Of a stretch of DNA of 64,000 nt, positions 42,432 through 50,398 are shown one piece after another. How positions within the stretch are numbered: position 1 is the stretch's first letter; each line of letters begins with the position of its first letter. Origin of the DNA: an uncultured Bacteroidales bacterium (GTDB lineage Bacteria > Bacteroidota > Bacteroidia > Bacteroidales > Bacteroidaceae); the NCBI GenBank assembly GCA_902763865.1, contig CACWTR010000003.1:1-64000 (forward strand). Reading direction: 5' to 3'. The notes beneath the pieces are model-generated. The model was not told where the DNA came from. It saw only the letters and a list, made by a program, of their open reading frames with translations, and searched no databases. The position numbers were made by a program, and so were the translations under genes.

Positions 42432-42992
42432 ATGAGACAAGACATTCAGAACACAGCAAAGAGAGAACTCACGGAGGCGCAGCGCCAGCTCGTCAGCAAC
42501 CACCTGCCCCTGGCCTACGCCATCGCGTGGCGGATGAAGGACTGCGGCGTCTGCCTGGACGACCTGCGGCAAGAGGGATGCCTCGGCCTGTGCGAAGCCG
42601 CCATGCGCTTCGGAGAGGACGCGGGCAACAGCTTCGCCACCTACGCCAGCCACTGGTGCCGCAAGATGATGCTCAGTGCCATCCACCACAACACCGCCAC
42701 AGACAGCCTGGACGACAACACCGCACACGAGCCCGAGGACGACGACCTGCTGCGCTCGGGGCAACTGCGGCGCATCGACAACGCCATGCGCTGCCTCGAC
42801 CCCGTCGAGCGGCAAATCATCGGACAGTTCTACGGCATCAACACCGAGCGCCTCAGCCTTACGGAGATAGCAGCAGGACTCGGATTCAGCAGAGCCAGGG
42901 CATCGAGCCTGCACCAGCGCGCACTCCGCAGGCTCGAAACGGAACTCCGCAAGCACCCCCTCGCGGACTACCTCACCCCCTGGCTCTGCTGA
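42432..42992 (+). CDS. Sigma-70 family RNA polymerase sigma factor (small)
   Basis: 186 residues from the ATG at 42432. A longer in-frame start at 42294 precedes the promoter element and gives a low-complexity extension. Region 2 is intact: DDLRQEGCLGLCEAAMRF (region 2.2) and FATYASHWCRKMM (2.3-2.4). After a short acidic linker comes region 4 (LDPVERQIIGQFYGI, SLTEIAAGLGFSRARAS). No regions 1 or 3 are evident. Its region 2 resembles group-3 sigma factors, but the size is that of ECF factors. It is followed by the glycolipid locus, so it may control surface synthesis, although no anti-sigma gene is beside it. Confidence 0.85.
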   Translation: MRQDIQNTAKRELTEAQRQLVSNHLPLAYAIAWRMKDCGVCLDDLRQEGCLGLCEAAMRFGEDAGNSFATYASHWCRKMMLSAIHHNTATDSLDDNTAHEPEDDDLLRSGQLRRIDNAMRCLDPVERQIIGQFYGINTERLSLTEIAAGLGFSRARASSLHQRALRRLETELRKHPLADYLTPWLC

Positions 42993-42999
42993 CGCAAAA

Positions 43000-43031
43000 C
43001 GGGGCTGCCCGACCCGTGCCGGACAGCCCCG
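43000..43031 (+). terminator. Hairpin terminator after the sigma factor gene
   Basis: A 12-bp stem with one mismatch (CGGGGCTGCCCG against CGGACAGCCCCG) begins 8 bp after the stop. There is no long U-tract, so termination is probable but not certain. Confidence 0.55.
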
Positions 43032-43144
43032 CTCGCTTCGTCACACATACCCTCATCCGTCACTTTCTGTGCATAGCAGACATAATTCTTCACCCTTCAT
43101 TGATTTTATCGAGCCAAAGCTTCTTCATTCTTCATTTATTTTCG

Positions 43145-43152
43145 TACCTTTG
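43145..43152 (+). promoter_or_regulatory. Putative -7 element of the acyltransferase gene
   Basis: TACCTTTG lies only 8 bp before the ATG at 43160. The transcript would be nearly leaderless for that start, or have a ~40-nt leader if translation begins at the in-frame ATG at 43196. Confidence 0.5.
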
Positions 43153-43159
43153 CAGAACG

Positions 43160-44044
43160 ATGAACAAGAACGGGACCAAGAAAAAACACAGATTCATGCG
43201 GCTCCTGGCGGGACTGCCCCTCGGCGTACTCTACCTTCTGAGCGACCTGGCCTACCCCATCCTATATTATATAATAAGGTACAGGCGCAGACTCGTGCGC
43301 GAGAATCTCCGCTGCTCCTTCCCCGAGAAGAGCCCGGAAGAAATCCTGCGCATCGAGAAAAAGTTCTACCGGAACCTGTGCGACGTCTTCATCGAAGCCT
43401 TCAAATGCCTCAACATCTCCGACCGGGAGATGCGCCGCCGCGTGGAGGTCGTGAACTGCCAGCTGCCCGAAAGCATCGCCGCCCGCGGCAAGAACGTCTT
43501 CATGCTGCTGGGGCACATCGGCTGCTGGGAATGGTGCCAGGAAGTCAGCGTCCGCTACAAGGCACCCCGCCACAGCGCCGAAATCTACAAGCACATCGAG
43601 AGCCCCTACTTCGCCTCCCTCATGCACGAAATCCGCAGCCGCTGGGACACCGAACAAATCGAGATGCGGCAAACCGTCCGCACCCTGCTCCGCTGGGCCG
43701 CCGAGGGCGAACCCTTCCTTTGCGGCTTCATCATGGACCAGCGCCCGGACGCAAAGGTGAAGGATAACGTCACCTTCCTCAGCCAGCAGACATGGTTCGC
43801 CCCCGGCGCAGAGGAGATAGCCGGGAAAGCCAATGCAGAGCTCGTCTATCTCGACGTGGAAAAGACAAGCCGCGGACACTACCGGCTCACGTTCACCAGA
43901 ATGGAACCCACCGAAGAAGAGACGAACAGCACATACCCGCTGTCGCAATGCTTCTGGCGCCTCATCGAACAGAACATCCGCCGGCAGCCGGAAACATGGC
44001 TCTGGTCGCACAACCGCTGGCAGAAATGGGAACTTACCGAATAA
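43160..44044 (+). CDS. Lipid A late acyltransferase (LpxL/HtrB family)
   Basis: 294 residues from the ATG at 43160; an alternative start is Met13 at 43196. Adds a secondary acyl chain to lipid A at the inner membrane. An N-terminal hydrophobic anchor (~13-35) is followed by the catalytic HX4E motif in LLGHIGCWEWC and by FIMDQRPDAK, typical of LpxL/LpxM. The length is normal. It opens a run of three glycosyltransferases on the same strand, the first starting 11 bp later, so this operon probably builds LPS or lipooligosaccharide. Acyl donor and position are unknown. Confidence 0.88.
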   Translation: MNKNGTKKKHRFMRLLAGLPLGVLYLLSDLAYPILYYIIRYRRRLVRENLRCSFPEKSPEEILRIEKKFYRNLCDVFIEAFKCLNISDREMRRRVEVVNCQLPESIAARGKNVFMLLGHIGCWEWCQEVSVRYKAPRHSAEIYKHIESPYFASLMHEIRSRWDTEQIEMRQTVRTLLRWAAEGEPFLCGFIMDQRPDAKVKDNVTFLSQQTWFAPGAEEIAGKANAELVYLDVEKTSRGHYRLTFTRMEPTEEETNSTYPLSQCFWRLIEQNIRRQPETWLWSHNRWQKWELTE

Positions 44045-44055
44045 ACAGAAGCACC

Positions 44056-44928
44056 ATGATCTCCGTCGTCGTACCGATTTATAACGTAGAGCGCTTCCTG
44101 CCCCGCGCCCTGGACAGCATCCTCAGCCAGACACACAAGGATTGGGAAGCCATCCTCGTAGATGACGGCAGCACGGATGCCAGCGGACGCATCGCGGATG
44201 ACTATGCAGCAAGAGACAACAGATTCAAAGTGATACACAAGGAGAACGGCGGCCTTTCCGATGCACGCAACGCAGGCATGAAGCTCATCCGGGGAGAATA
44301 CCTCGTCTTCCTCGATGCCGACGACTTCCTGCACCCGCAGCTCATGGCCCTCTGCCTTGAAGCAACGCTTCGGGACAACTCCGACATAGTCTGCTTCACC
44401 TACGACCGCCGCTATCGGACCATCGGACTCATCCGCCACTTCCTCCACCTCGGCGACCCTACACCGCACTACCGTTTCTACAGCAATCCGCCCTACCTCA
44501 CTACGGACAACATCTTCCAATACGCCACCGAATACTCCCGCCCCCGCGACATAGACCGCCGCTGGGCCGTGAAGCACTGCCAGGTCTGGCGCTGCATGTA
44601 CAAGACGTATGCCGTGCGCGACGTGCAGTTCATTCCCGGCATCAACTACGAGGACTTCCCCTGGTGGAGCGAAGTGATGCTCCGCATAGGCCGCTGCACC
44701 ATCCTCAACCTCCCCCTCTACTTCTACTATCCCAATCCGCAGAGCTACCTCTTCTCGGCCAACACGTCGCACAAGGCCGAGAGCCTGCACCGTGGCATCG
44801 AAGCCGCACAGCGCATCTACGCCACAGCACCAGCGGACAAACGGCAGGCCTGGGAGCGCAACTTCCTTGCCCCCTTCGAGCAGAAGCTCAGGAAGAAACT
44901 CGGCAACAAGCAGCAGAAAGAGACATGA
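44056..44928 (+). CDS. Family 2 glycosyltransferase (tandem copy 1)
   Basis: 290 residues from the ATG at 44056. GT-A fold: SVVVPIYNVERFLPRALDS at the N-terminus, LVDDGSTD, the DxD-type metal site FLDADD near residue 93, and the acceptor-side motif NYEDFPWWSE. Transfers a sugar from a nucleotide-sugar to a growing glycan, probably LPS. The start is 11 bp past the acyltransferase stop. Similar in plan and partly at DNA level to the next gene (both contain GGAAGCCATCCTCGTAGATG), so the two arose by duplication. Confidence 0.88.
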   Translation: MISVVVPIYNVERFLPRALDSILSQTHKDWEAILVDDGSTDASGRIADDYAARDNRFKVIHKENGGLSDARNAGMKLIRGEYLVFLDADDFLHPQLMALCLEATLRDNSDIVCFTYDRRYRTIGLIRHFLHLGDPTPHYRFYSNPPYLTTDNIFQYATEYSRPRDIDRRWAVKHCQVWRCMYKTYAVRDVQFIPGINYEDFPWWSEVMLRIGRCTILNLPLYFYYPNPQSYLFSANTSHKAESLHRGIEAAQRIYATAPADKRQAWERNFLAPFEQKLRKKLGNKQQKET

Positions 44929-45788
44929 ACAAGGTTTCCGTCATCATACCCATCTACAACGTGGAGAAGTATCTCCGTCGCGCCCTGGACAGCCTGCTGG
45001 CTCAAACCCACCAGGACTGGGAAGCCATCCTCGTAGATGACGGCAGCACGGACGGCAGCGGACGCATCGCCCGCCACTACTGCGACAAGGACAAGAGATT
45101 CGTCCTCGTCAGGCAGGAGAACCAAGGCCAGGGCGCAGCCAGAAACAATGCGCTGAAGTCAGCCAGCGGCGACTACGTCATGTACATGGACCCGGACGAC
45201 TCGCTCCACCCGCAGGCAATGGAGCTCTGCGTGGCAGCAGCCCTGCGCGACGGCTCCGACATGGTCACCTTCACCTACGACCACCTCTACCGCTTCCTCA
45301 ACAAGTGCTCGCACTGGCTCGGCCTGGGCGACGTCAAGCCACGCCCCAGGCACTATCGCGACTACCCATACCATGTGACGGACAACATCTTCCTCCACGC
45401 CACGGAAAGCAGCCACCCGCAAGGCATCGACCGGCGGTGGAGGGTGAAACACTGCCAGGCATGGCGCTGCCTGCTCCGGGCCGACCTTGCCAGGAAGGCA
45501 CGCTTCGCGGAAGGACTGAAATACGAGGACGTACCCTGGTGGGGCGAGATACTTCTGAACGTCAGGCGGACCACCATCACGCGCCTCCCACTCTACTACT
45601 ATTATCCCAACCCCGGCAGTTTCATCATGTCGGCAGGCAGGGAGGAACACATCCGCAGCCTTCAGGCTATCCTGAAGCAGACCGATGAACTCTACGGGAA
45701 GGCCACGACAGCGCAGCGCAACGCATGGAACGCAAACTTCAGGAACTCCTATAACAGATATCTACAGAAGAAACAGCATCGGGCATGA
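44925..45788 (+). CDS. Family 2 glycosyltransferase (tandem copy 2)
   Basis: 287 residues. The ATG overlaps the preceding stop (ATGA). Same GT-A pattern as its neighbour: SVIIPIYNVEKYLRRALDS, LVDDGSTDGSGR, MYMDPDD as the DxD-type site, and KYEDVPWWGE. Paralogue of the gene at 44056-44928, diverged enough that a different donor or acceptor is likely. Part of the acyltransferase-glycosyltransferase operon. Confidence 0.88.
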   Translation: MNKVSVIIPIYNVEKYLRRALDSLLAQTHQDWEAILVDDGSTDGSGRIARHYCDKDKRFVLVRQENQGQGAARNNALKSASGDYVMYMDPDDSLHPQAMELCVAAALRDGSDMVTFTYDHLYRFLNKCSHWLGLGDVKPRPRHYRDYPYHVTDNIFLHATESSHPQGIDRRWRVKHCQAWRCLLRADLARKARFAEGLKYEDVPWWGEILLNVRRTTITRLPLYYYYPNPGSFIMSAGREEHIRSLQAILKQTDELYGKATTAQRNAWNANFRNSYNRYLQKKQHRA

Positions 45789-46585
45789 AGAGACTCAGCA
45801 TTATCACCGTCAGTTACAATGACATCGCCGGTCTGCGCCGGACTCGCGACAGCATCCGCTCGCAAACGTTCCGGGACTTCGAATGGATTGTCGTGGACGG
45901 AGGAAGCACCGACGGCAGCAAGGACTTCCTGTCCGAGCATCAGGCGGAAACAGCATGGTGGTGCTCGGAACGGGACAGCGGCATCTTCAATGCCATGAAC
46001 AAGGGCATCGGACATGCTGAGGGCGAATACACCCTGTTCCTCAATTCGGGCGACACACTATATGCCCCGGACACCCTGAAGGAGGTGTTCGGCAGGACGC
46101 CAAGTGCCGACATCGTCTATGGCGACTGGACAGAAGCGCTGCCCAGGCACCCGGCAAAGCGCTGCCATTCCCCGGAAAAGGTGAACTGCTACACTTTCGC
46201 CGTCCGGCCTTTGTGTCACCAGACGGCATTCGTCCGTACCAATCTGCTGAAACAAAGTCCTTACGACGAAAGCTACCGCATCTGTGCGGACTGGGCAAAG
46301 TGGATTGAGCTGAGCAAGCGTGGCTGCACCTTCGAGCACGTCCCTGTCATCGTCTGCCACTTCGTGCTCGGCGGCTTGAGCTATCGCTCGGTGAAAGAAA
46401 GGAGGCGGGAACAGGAGCGCTTGCTCATGGAGTCCTATCCGGAAGACCTGGCCGAAGTCCTCATTGGCCTGACGGGAAAGGTGGCCAGGAGGCTGACCGT
46501 GATAAGAAGGCTCGTCTGGCTCTGCGTCATATTGTTGCTCGCAGTGATTGCCCTCGCCGTCTGGGCGGTCATCGTATGCCGATAG
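45785..46585 (+). CDS. Family 2 glycosyltransferase with C-terminal membrane anchor
   Basis: 266 residues, start overlapping the preceding stop (ATGA). N-terminal LSIITVSYNDIAGLRRT, VVDGGSTDGS and FLNSGDTL mark a WcaA/PGL3-like GT2. The last ~25 residues form a hydrophobic helix (VILLLAVIALAVWAVIV), suggesting membrane attachment. It ends the plus-strand operon and overlaps the convergent gene at 46569 by 17 bp. Confidence 0.85.
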   Translation: MKRLSIITVSYNDIAGLRRTRDSIRSQTFRDFEWIVVDGGSTDGSKDFLSEHQAETAWWCSERDSGIFNAMNKGIGHAEGEYTLFLNSGDTLYAPDTLKEVFGRTPSADIVYGDWTEALPRHPAKRCHSPEKVNCYTFAVRPLCHQTAFVRTNLLKQSPYDESYRICADWAKWIELSKRGCTFEHVPVIVCHFVLGGLSYRSVKERRREQERLLMESYPEDLAEVLIGLTGKVARRLTVIRRLVWLCVILLLAVIALAVWAVIVCR

Positions 46586-47459
46586 GGCCGTTGACGACGT
46601 AGTCCGCAAAGGTTCCTGGGCGTGGAGTCTGTGCAGACAACGAATTGTACTCGAGCTTCTGGAAGGCTCCTTCGGCTGTGACTTCGCAAAAGAGCTTCCC
46701 GTCAAAAGGCTCGTCGCGGTACTTCTCCCAAAAGATTTGAGTAACGTCGTGGCAAATCTTTGGCATCTGGCTGAAGAGGTCGACTACCCGAGCATTGCTG
46801 AGCACCATGTGGCGGAACAGTCTGTGGGGCAGGAAATAGTCGAATGCACGGGTGTGCTGCGCCCAGTAGTCGCGGATAATCTGCCGCCACGCACCCATGA
46901 CGGGATGGTGCGCATAGGCCCGGATGAAGCAATTCTGTATGTAGAAGTTCCATTCCTCGTCGCTCATGTACATGAAGAACGGCTCGTGGTCGATGAAATC
47001 CGGCATCGGGTGGCACATGTAGTCAGTGGCATCCATCCAATAGCCTCCGTACTTCCACAGGAGTTCGACGCGACAGAGGTCGGCAACGTGGCATGACTTG
47101 ATTCTTCCCTTCCGCCACCGGTCGAGGAAACCTGGCGGCAGGTCCACCCACTTCCCGATGCTTTCTGCGTCCAGAACGACCAGCTCCTTTCCGCTGTGCC
47201 TGCGGATGCTTTCCCAGCACGACTTCACAATCCGGGGAGCTTTGTCCTGGCCTTGCAGCCACATCGAGAAGACAAACTCGCGGGGCAAGCGCTGGGGAAT
47301 GCTCTCAGGAACGACGACGGGCATATCCCGCAGATACTGCTCGCTCAGCTCTGCTATTATCCTGTTCCGCCTGACCCAGCGTTCCCTCCTGCTCTTCCAG
47401 AACGGGACAAAGATGCGGTTGCGGCAAATCTTCTTCAGCTTGTAGCAGATGTAGTTCAT
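46569..47459 (-). CDS. Capsular-polysaccharide-type glycosyltransferase (GT32-like)
   Basis: 296 residues from the ATG at 47459, whose first base is also the last base of the preceding stop (TGATG); a GTG three bases earlier is possible. The central motif HVADLCRVELLWKYGGYWMD with ATDY is the DxD-bearing signature of GT32 and Caps_synth proteins. The N-terminus is basic without a clear membrane helix. Second gene of a two-gene minus-strand operon with the gene at 47459-48295, tail-to-tail with the previous operon. Confidence 0.8.
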   Translation of the reverse strand: MNYICYKLKKICRNRIFVPFWKSRRERWVRRNRIIAELSEQYLRDMPVVVPESIPQRLPREFVFSMWLQGQDKAPRIVKSCWESIRRHSGKELVVLDAESIGKWVDLPPGFLDRWRKGRIKSCHVADLCRVELLWKYGGYWMDATDYMCHPMPDFIDHEPFFMYMSDEEWNFYIQNCFIRAYAHHPVMGAWRQIIRDYWAQHTRAFDYFLPHRLFRHMVLSNARVVDLFSQMPKICHDVTQIFWEKYRDEPFDGKLFCEVTAEGAFQKLEYNSLSAQTPRPGTFADYVVNGPIGIR

Positions 47460-48295
47460 CACAGTATTCCCTTGAACCTTTCAGGCATCCTGACCACAAT
47501 TATCAGCTCGAACATGGCGGGTTTGTTGAGGGCGTATGGCGGACGGCACCACGTCTGGCAGATGCGGGCCAGCCGTGTCCAGCGGTCGAAGCTGCGGGCC
47601 TTCTTCTCGGTGGCAAAGCGTATAGTCCGGCTGCGCTTGTAGATGTGTTTCTGCCACCCCTGTGCCATGCGGTCCACGTCGCCCAGCCGGTCTTCCAGTA
47701 TCTGCCGGTCTGCATAGCCGAAGTGCAGGAGGTAGAGGTCGGGGGCGATGTGGAAGTTGTGCCCCTTGACGCGGTGGAACCCGCTGCCCCACCGGCAAGG
47801 CTTTGCGATGACGGATGCCTTGGTGTATCGTGTACCTATCTGCGCATAGTGACGTTGGCGGAGGAATGTCTCGTCAAAGGACAGGTCTCCCTCCTCGCCC
47901 AGCTTCTGTCCGAAGTCGAGCCCCAAGGGGGAGAGGCAGACGTCAATCTTCTGGTTCGACAGGAACTCGCGGAGCCCGATGCCCAGCCGAGGGTCAACAA
48001 CAACGTACTCGTCAGCATCCACGCCGATGACCAGGTCGTATCCTTGGGCAAGGAGTTCGGCAGCCCGTTCCGAGAGGAACTTCAGCCTGGCCTTCTCTGC
48101 CGCCACAACCTGGGTACCTATCTTGGGGTGCACGTAGGTATTTGTCCCCCGACAGAAGTCGCCGGGCACCTGGTCCTCCCCATCATAATAGATGTAGAGA
48201 TTCTCCTTGCCCAGTTCCCGCCCGTAGTATTCCACCCACTTGCGCAGGAAGAAATCGTCGTTGCGGACCATCGTCAGCACTGCTATGCGTTTCAT
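47459..48295 (-). CDS. Glycosyltransferase (GT2/GT92-like)
   Basis: 278 residues. Begins MKRIAVLTMVRNDDFFLRKW, followed by EYYG and a metal-site candidate IGVDADEYVV near residue 92; later VKGHNFHIAPDLYLLHFGY fits the Glyco_tranf_2_4/GT92-like group that acts on cell-surface sugars. A damaged copy of its first ~28 codons is found at 49084-49170. It has a well-formed promoter upstream and heads the operon with the GT32-like gene. Confidence 0.8.
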   Translation of the reverse strand: MKRIAVLTMVRNDDFFLRKWVEYYGRELGKENLYIYYDGEDQVPGDFCRGTNTYVHPKIGTQVVAAEKARLKFLSERAAELLAQGYDLVIGVDADEYVVVDPRLGIGLREFLSNQKIDVCLSPLGLDFGQKLGEEGDLSFDETFLRQRHYAQIGTRYTKASVIAKPCRWGSGFHRVKGHNFHIAPDLYLLHFGYADRQILEDRLGDVDRMAQGWQKHIYKRSRTIRFATEKKARSFDRWTRLARICQTWCRPPYALNKPAMFELIIVVRMPERFKGIL

Positions 48296-48313
48296 CTTTT
48301 ATGTTTATTTATG

Positions 48314-48345
48314 CAAAGGTACAACTTTTTCTCGCTAAACACAAA
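48314..48345 (-). promoter_or_regulatory. Putative promoter of the GT2/GT92-like gene
   Basis: Minus-strand TTTG (48345-48342) and TACCTTTG (48321-48314) with a 20-bp spacer; the -7 element is ~19 bp from the start at 48295. Confidence 0.65.
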
Positions 48346-48434
48346 TTAATTTCTGTTTTTCGTACCCTGCTCTCTTTTACCTCTGCAGGATTTGGGCAAT
48401 TTCATATAGCCAAATAATAAAAAATGTAGAAATA

Positions 48435-48466
48435 CTTGCAGGTGTAAGCACAAACCCTTAACTTTG
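48435..48466 (+). promoter_or_regulatory. Putative promoter of the small ORF at 48546
   Basis: CTTG at 48435-48438 and TAACTTTG at 48459-48466, spaced 20 bp. It points toward the 52-residue ORF starting at 48546, leaving an A/T-rich leader of ~75 nt with imperfect direct repeats (TACGGAA and TCCATAT/TCCACAT motifs). Confidence 0.55.
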
Positions 48467-48545
48467 CATTGGAATTTACGGAACACAATTCCATATTTTA
48501 CAAGAAAATACGGAATACATATCCACATATTCACACAAAAGACGA

Positions 48546-48704
48546 ATGAGTAGAATGGTAGAACGTATCCTGCAAGAAGAGCACTCCGGTGCAAAACTCA
48601 TAATCGTTTCTCTTGACGAGACCTACAGGGTTTTCAATGACGTGAAAGTGATGCCCGCCACCTATTTCCTGCATGAACTCTGGAAAGGAAACATCTATGG
48701 ATAA
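48546..48704 (+). CDS. Small hypothetical protein (52 residues)
   Basis: An uninterrupted frame from the ATG at 48546 to the TAA at 48702-48704. The product has a balanced, protein-like composition: a charged start (MSRMVERILQEEHSG), a hydrophobic strand (AKLIIVSLDETYRVF) and an aromatic end (TYFLHELWKGNIYG). There is no signal peptide. It lies in an otherwise gene-free gap inside the glycosyltransferase locus, behind a good promoter-like sequence. It could be a real small protein or the remnant of a larger gene. I do not recognise the family. Confidence 0.4.
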   Translation: MSRMVERILQEEHSGAKLIIVSLDETYRVFNDVKVMPATYFLHELWKGNIYG

Positions 48705-48779
48705 CACTTTCTTGCTATACACAAATTAATTTGCCGGTCCGTCTGCTGCAAGTCTCTTCAATACTCCACGTTGATTTTG

Positions 48780-48845
48780 TTGCACGTACATGTATGTGCA
48801 ATTGCACGTACATGTATGTGTAATTGCATCTACATGTACGTGCAA
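48780..48845. repeat. 22-bp tandem palindrome array (TGCACGTACATGTATGTGCA), 3 units
   Basis: Three contiguous 22-bp units (48780-48801, 48802-48823, 48824-48845). Each is close to a perfect palindrome centred on ACATGT. Unit three differs slightly. No spacer. Confidence 0.85.
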
Positions 48846-49083
48846 CGATGTACGCCGCACGAAGAAAGGGAATGTGTCATAATGAATGACCTATAGGTCA
48901 AAGTCTAGAAGAGACGACAGGCTACAGGCTACAGGCGGAGTTCACCCCCGTCTGTGTTCTTTCACACCATGACATCCGTCCACCTTTGTTTCGGTGCTTT
49001 TCCTCGGACACTAATAATTTATCACGCCGTTTTTTCGCTGCATCATCAGGATAAAGACGAGAGGAATCGGCACAGTCCCGTTC

Positions 49084-49170
49084 TTACCCGTAATACCCCA
49101 CCCACTTGCACAGGAAGGAATCGTCGTTGAGGACCATCGTCAGCGCTGCTATATGCTTGTGGATAGACAT
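49084..49170 (-). pseudogene. Remnant of the GT2/GT92-like gene 5' end
   Basis: The minus strand reads MSIHKHIAALTMVLNDDSFL, then CKWVGYYG and a TAA. This clearly matches the start of the intact protein at 47459-48295 (LTMVRNDDFFLRKWVEYYG). After the stop the similarity ends. The DNA match to 48225-48298 is also evident. It sits 16 bp behind the GT4 gene. A recombination or deletion scar is the simplest explanation. Confidence 0.8.
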
Positions 49171-49186
49171 TTCAGATAATACTTTA

Positions 49187-50398
49187 TTATGTGTTATTGT
49201 GTTCCCACGCTACTCTTCTATATACATTAGCCAACTCTTGGGCGGCTTTTTCCCAACTGTATAGACGTAGTCGCTCACGTTGAATGGTTAAGAGTTTCTC
49301 TTTCTGTTCTGGAGTCCAAGACAAAAGTTCTTCTAATTTATACTGAAGGCCTTGTCTTCTGCTGTCAAAATCAAAGAATACGGCTGCATCACCGGCTATC
49401 TCCGGGAAACAACTGGAACGATTTAACATTACGGGGCATCCTGCTCTATAAGCTTCAAGAATGGGGATTCCAAAACCTTCGCACTCTGAAGGATAAACGA
49501 AGGCCTGGGCATAGTGATAGAGATTCATTATTTCTGCATCAGAGTGTACGAATTTATGAATAAACCTTCCTCGAACCCCATTGCGTCTAAGAAACGAATC
49601 TTCCTCCGCACTAAACGGATCGCTTGTACAAATGACCGAAAGCTCTGGATGATTATTAAGAACAGAAGTCACTTCGAGGACAAAACGATGAAAATTCTTG
49701 TATGTTCCCCTCTGCCCGACGTAGAGCAGATAGTTCCCGTAACCATTTCCATCGGGAATAGGAACATAAGGAGTCTGATCTATACCATGATGTATAACGC
49801 TAATCTTTTCTGGTGCTATTCCCAACAAATTGACAATATCATTTTTAGTATGTTCGCTAACGGCAATGACATGTGAAGCCAAGGGAATAAGTTTTCTTTT
49901 ATTTTTCAGTTGATGGTCACTGAATGTATAGATACCGGCATATCGCTCAGGAATCATATCATGAACAGTAAGGACAAAAGGCTTATTACCTATCTTGCGG
50001 AGGAAATATGTGTCATAATATGTTGGATGAAACACATCGAAGTCTCCTTGGGCAAGCAGATGCTCCGTTTCATTCTGGCTGAGTCGTGGCATCCTATCCC
50101 ACTGTTTCCAGTGTCCTTCCTTTATGTTTGTGCTTAGTTTGTACCAAAACCTTTTTATCGGTGTGGGGTGTCCGTTGCAGTACTCTAGGTAGGAGTCTCT
50201 GTCTGACACCAGCCCCTTCTCCCTCAGATAGACATTTTGACTCTCGATAATGGGAAGGCACAAGCTGACATCTTCGGGCATACGAGTTATCAGCTCGGCA
50301 AAGCACCGAGATATGCCTCCGTGGGTCTGCATATCAAAAGCCTGAGAGTCCATCAAGACTCTGATCTTTTTGTTTGAAGGGTATGACTTATCTGTCAT
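49187..50398 (-). CDS. Family 4 glycosyltransferase (GT-B)
   Basis: 403 residues. N-terminal MDSQAFDMQTHGGISRCFAE fits the glycine-rich acceptor region of GT4. The C-terminal half has YLLYVGQRGTYKNF and the E-x7-E donor motif SECEGFGIPILEAYRAGCPV near residue 310. A retaining transferase using a nucleotide sugar, probably a mannosyl- or glucosyltransferase of the surface glycan. The start overlaps the stop of the gene at 50395 (ATGA). Confidence 0.9.
   Translation of the reverse strand: MTDKSYPSNKKIRVLMDSQAFDMQTHGGISRCFAELITRMPEDVSLCLPIIESQNVYLREKGLVSDRDSYLEYCNGHPTPIKRFWYKLSTNIKEGHWKQWDRMPRLSQNETEHLLAQGDFDVFHPTYYDTYFLRKIGNKPFVLTVHDMIPERYAGIYTFSDHQLKNKRKLIPLASHVIAVSEHTKNDIVNLLGIAPEKISVIHHGIDQTPYVPIPDGNGYGNYLLYVGQRGTYKNFHRFVLEVTSVLNNHPELSVICTSDPFSAEEDSFLRRNGVRGRFIHKFVHSDAEIMNLYHYAQAFVYPSECEGFGIPILEAYRAGCPVMLNRSSCFPEIAGDAAVFFDFDSRRQGLQYKLEELLSWTPEQKEKLLTIQRERLRLYSWEKAAQELANVYRRVAWEHNNT

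Noticed and set aside
42527-43159. In-frame N-terminal extension of the lipid A acyltransferase
   Set aside because: The extension is a shadow of the sigma factor gene and precedes the promoter element at 43145; family proteins start at about 43160.
48780-48845. Possible CRISPR or phage attachment site
   Set aside because: Three adjacent palindromes without spacers; no integrase or tRNA gene nearby.
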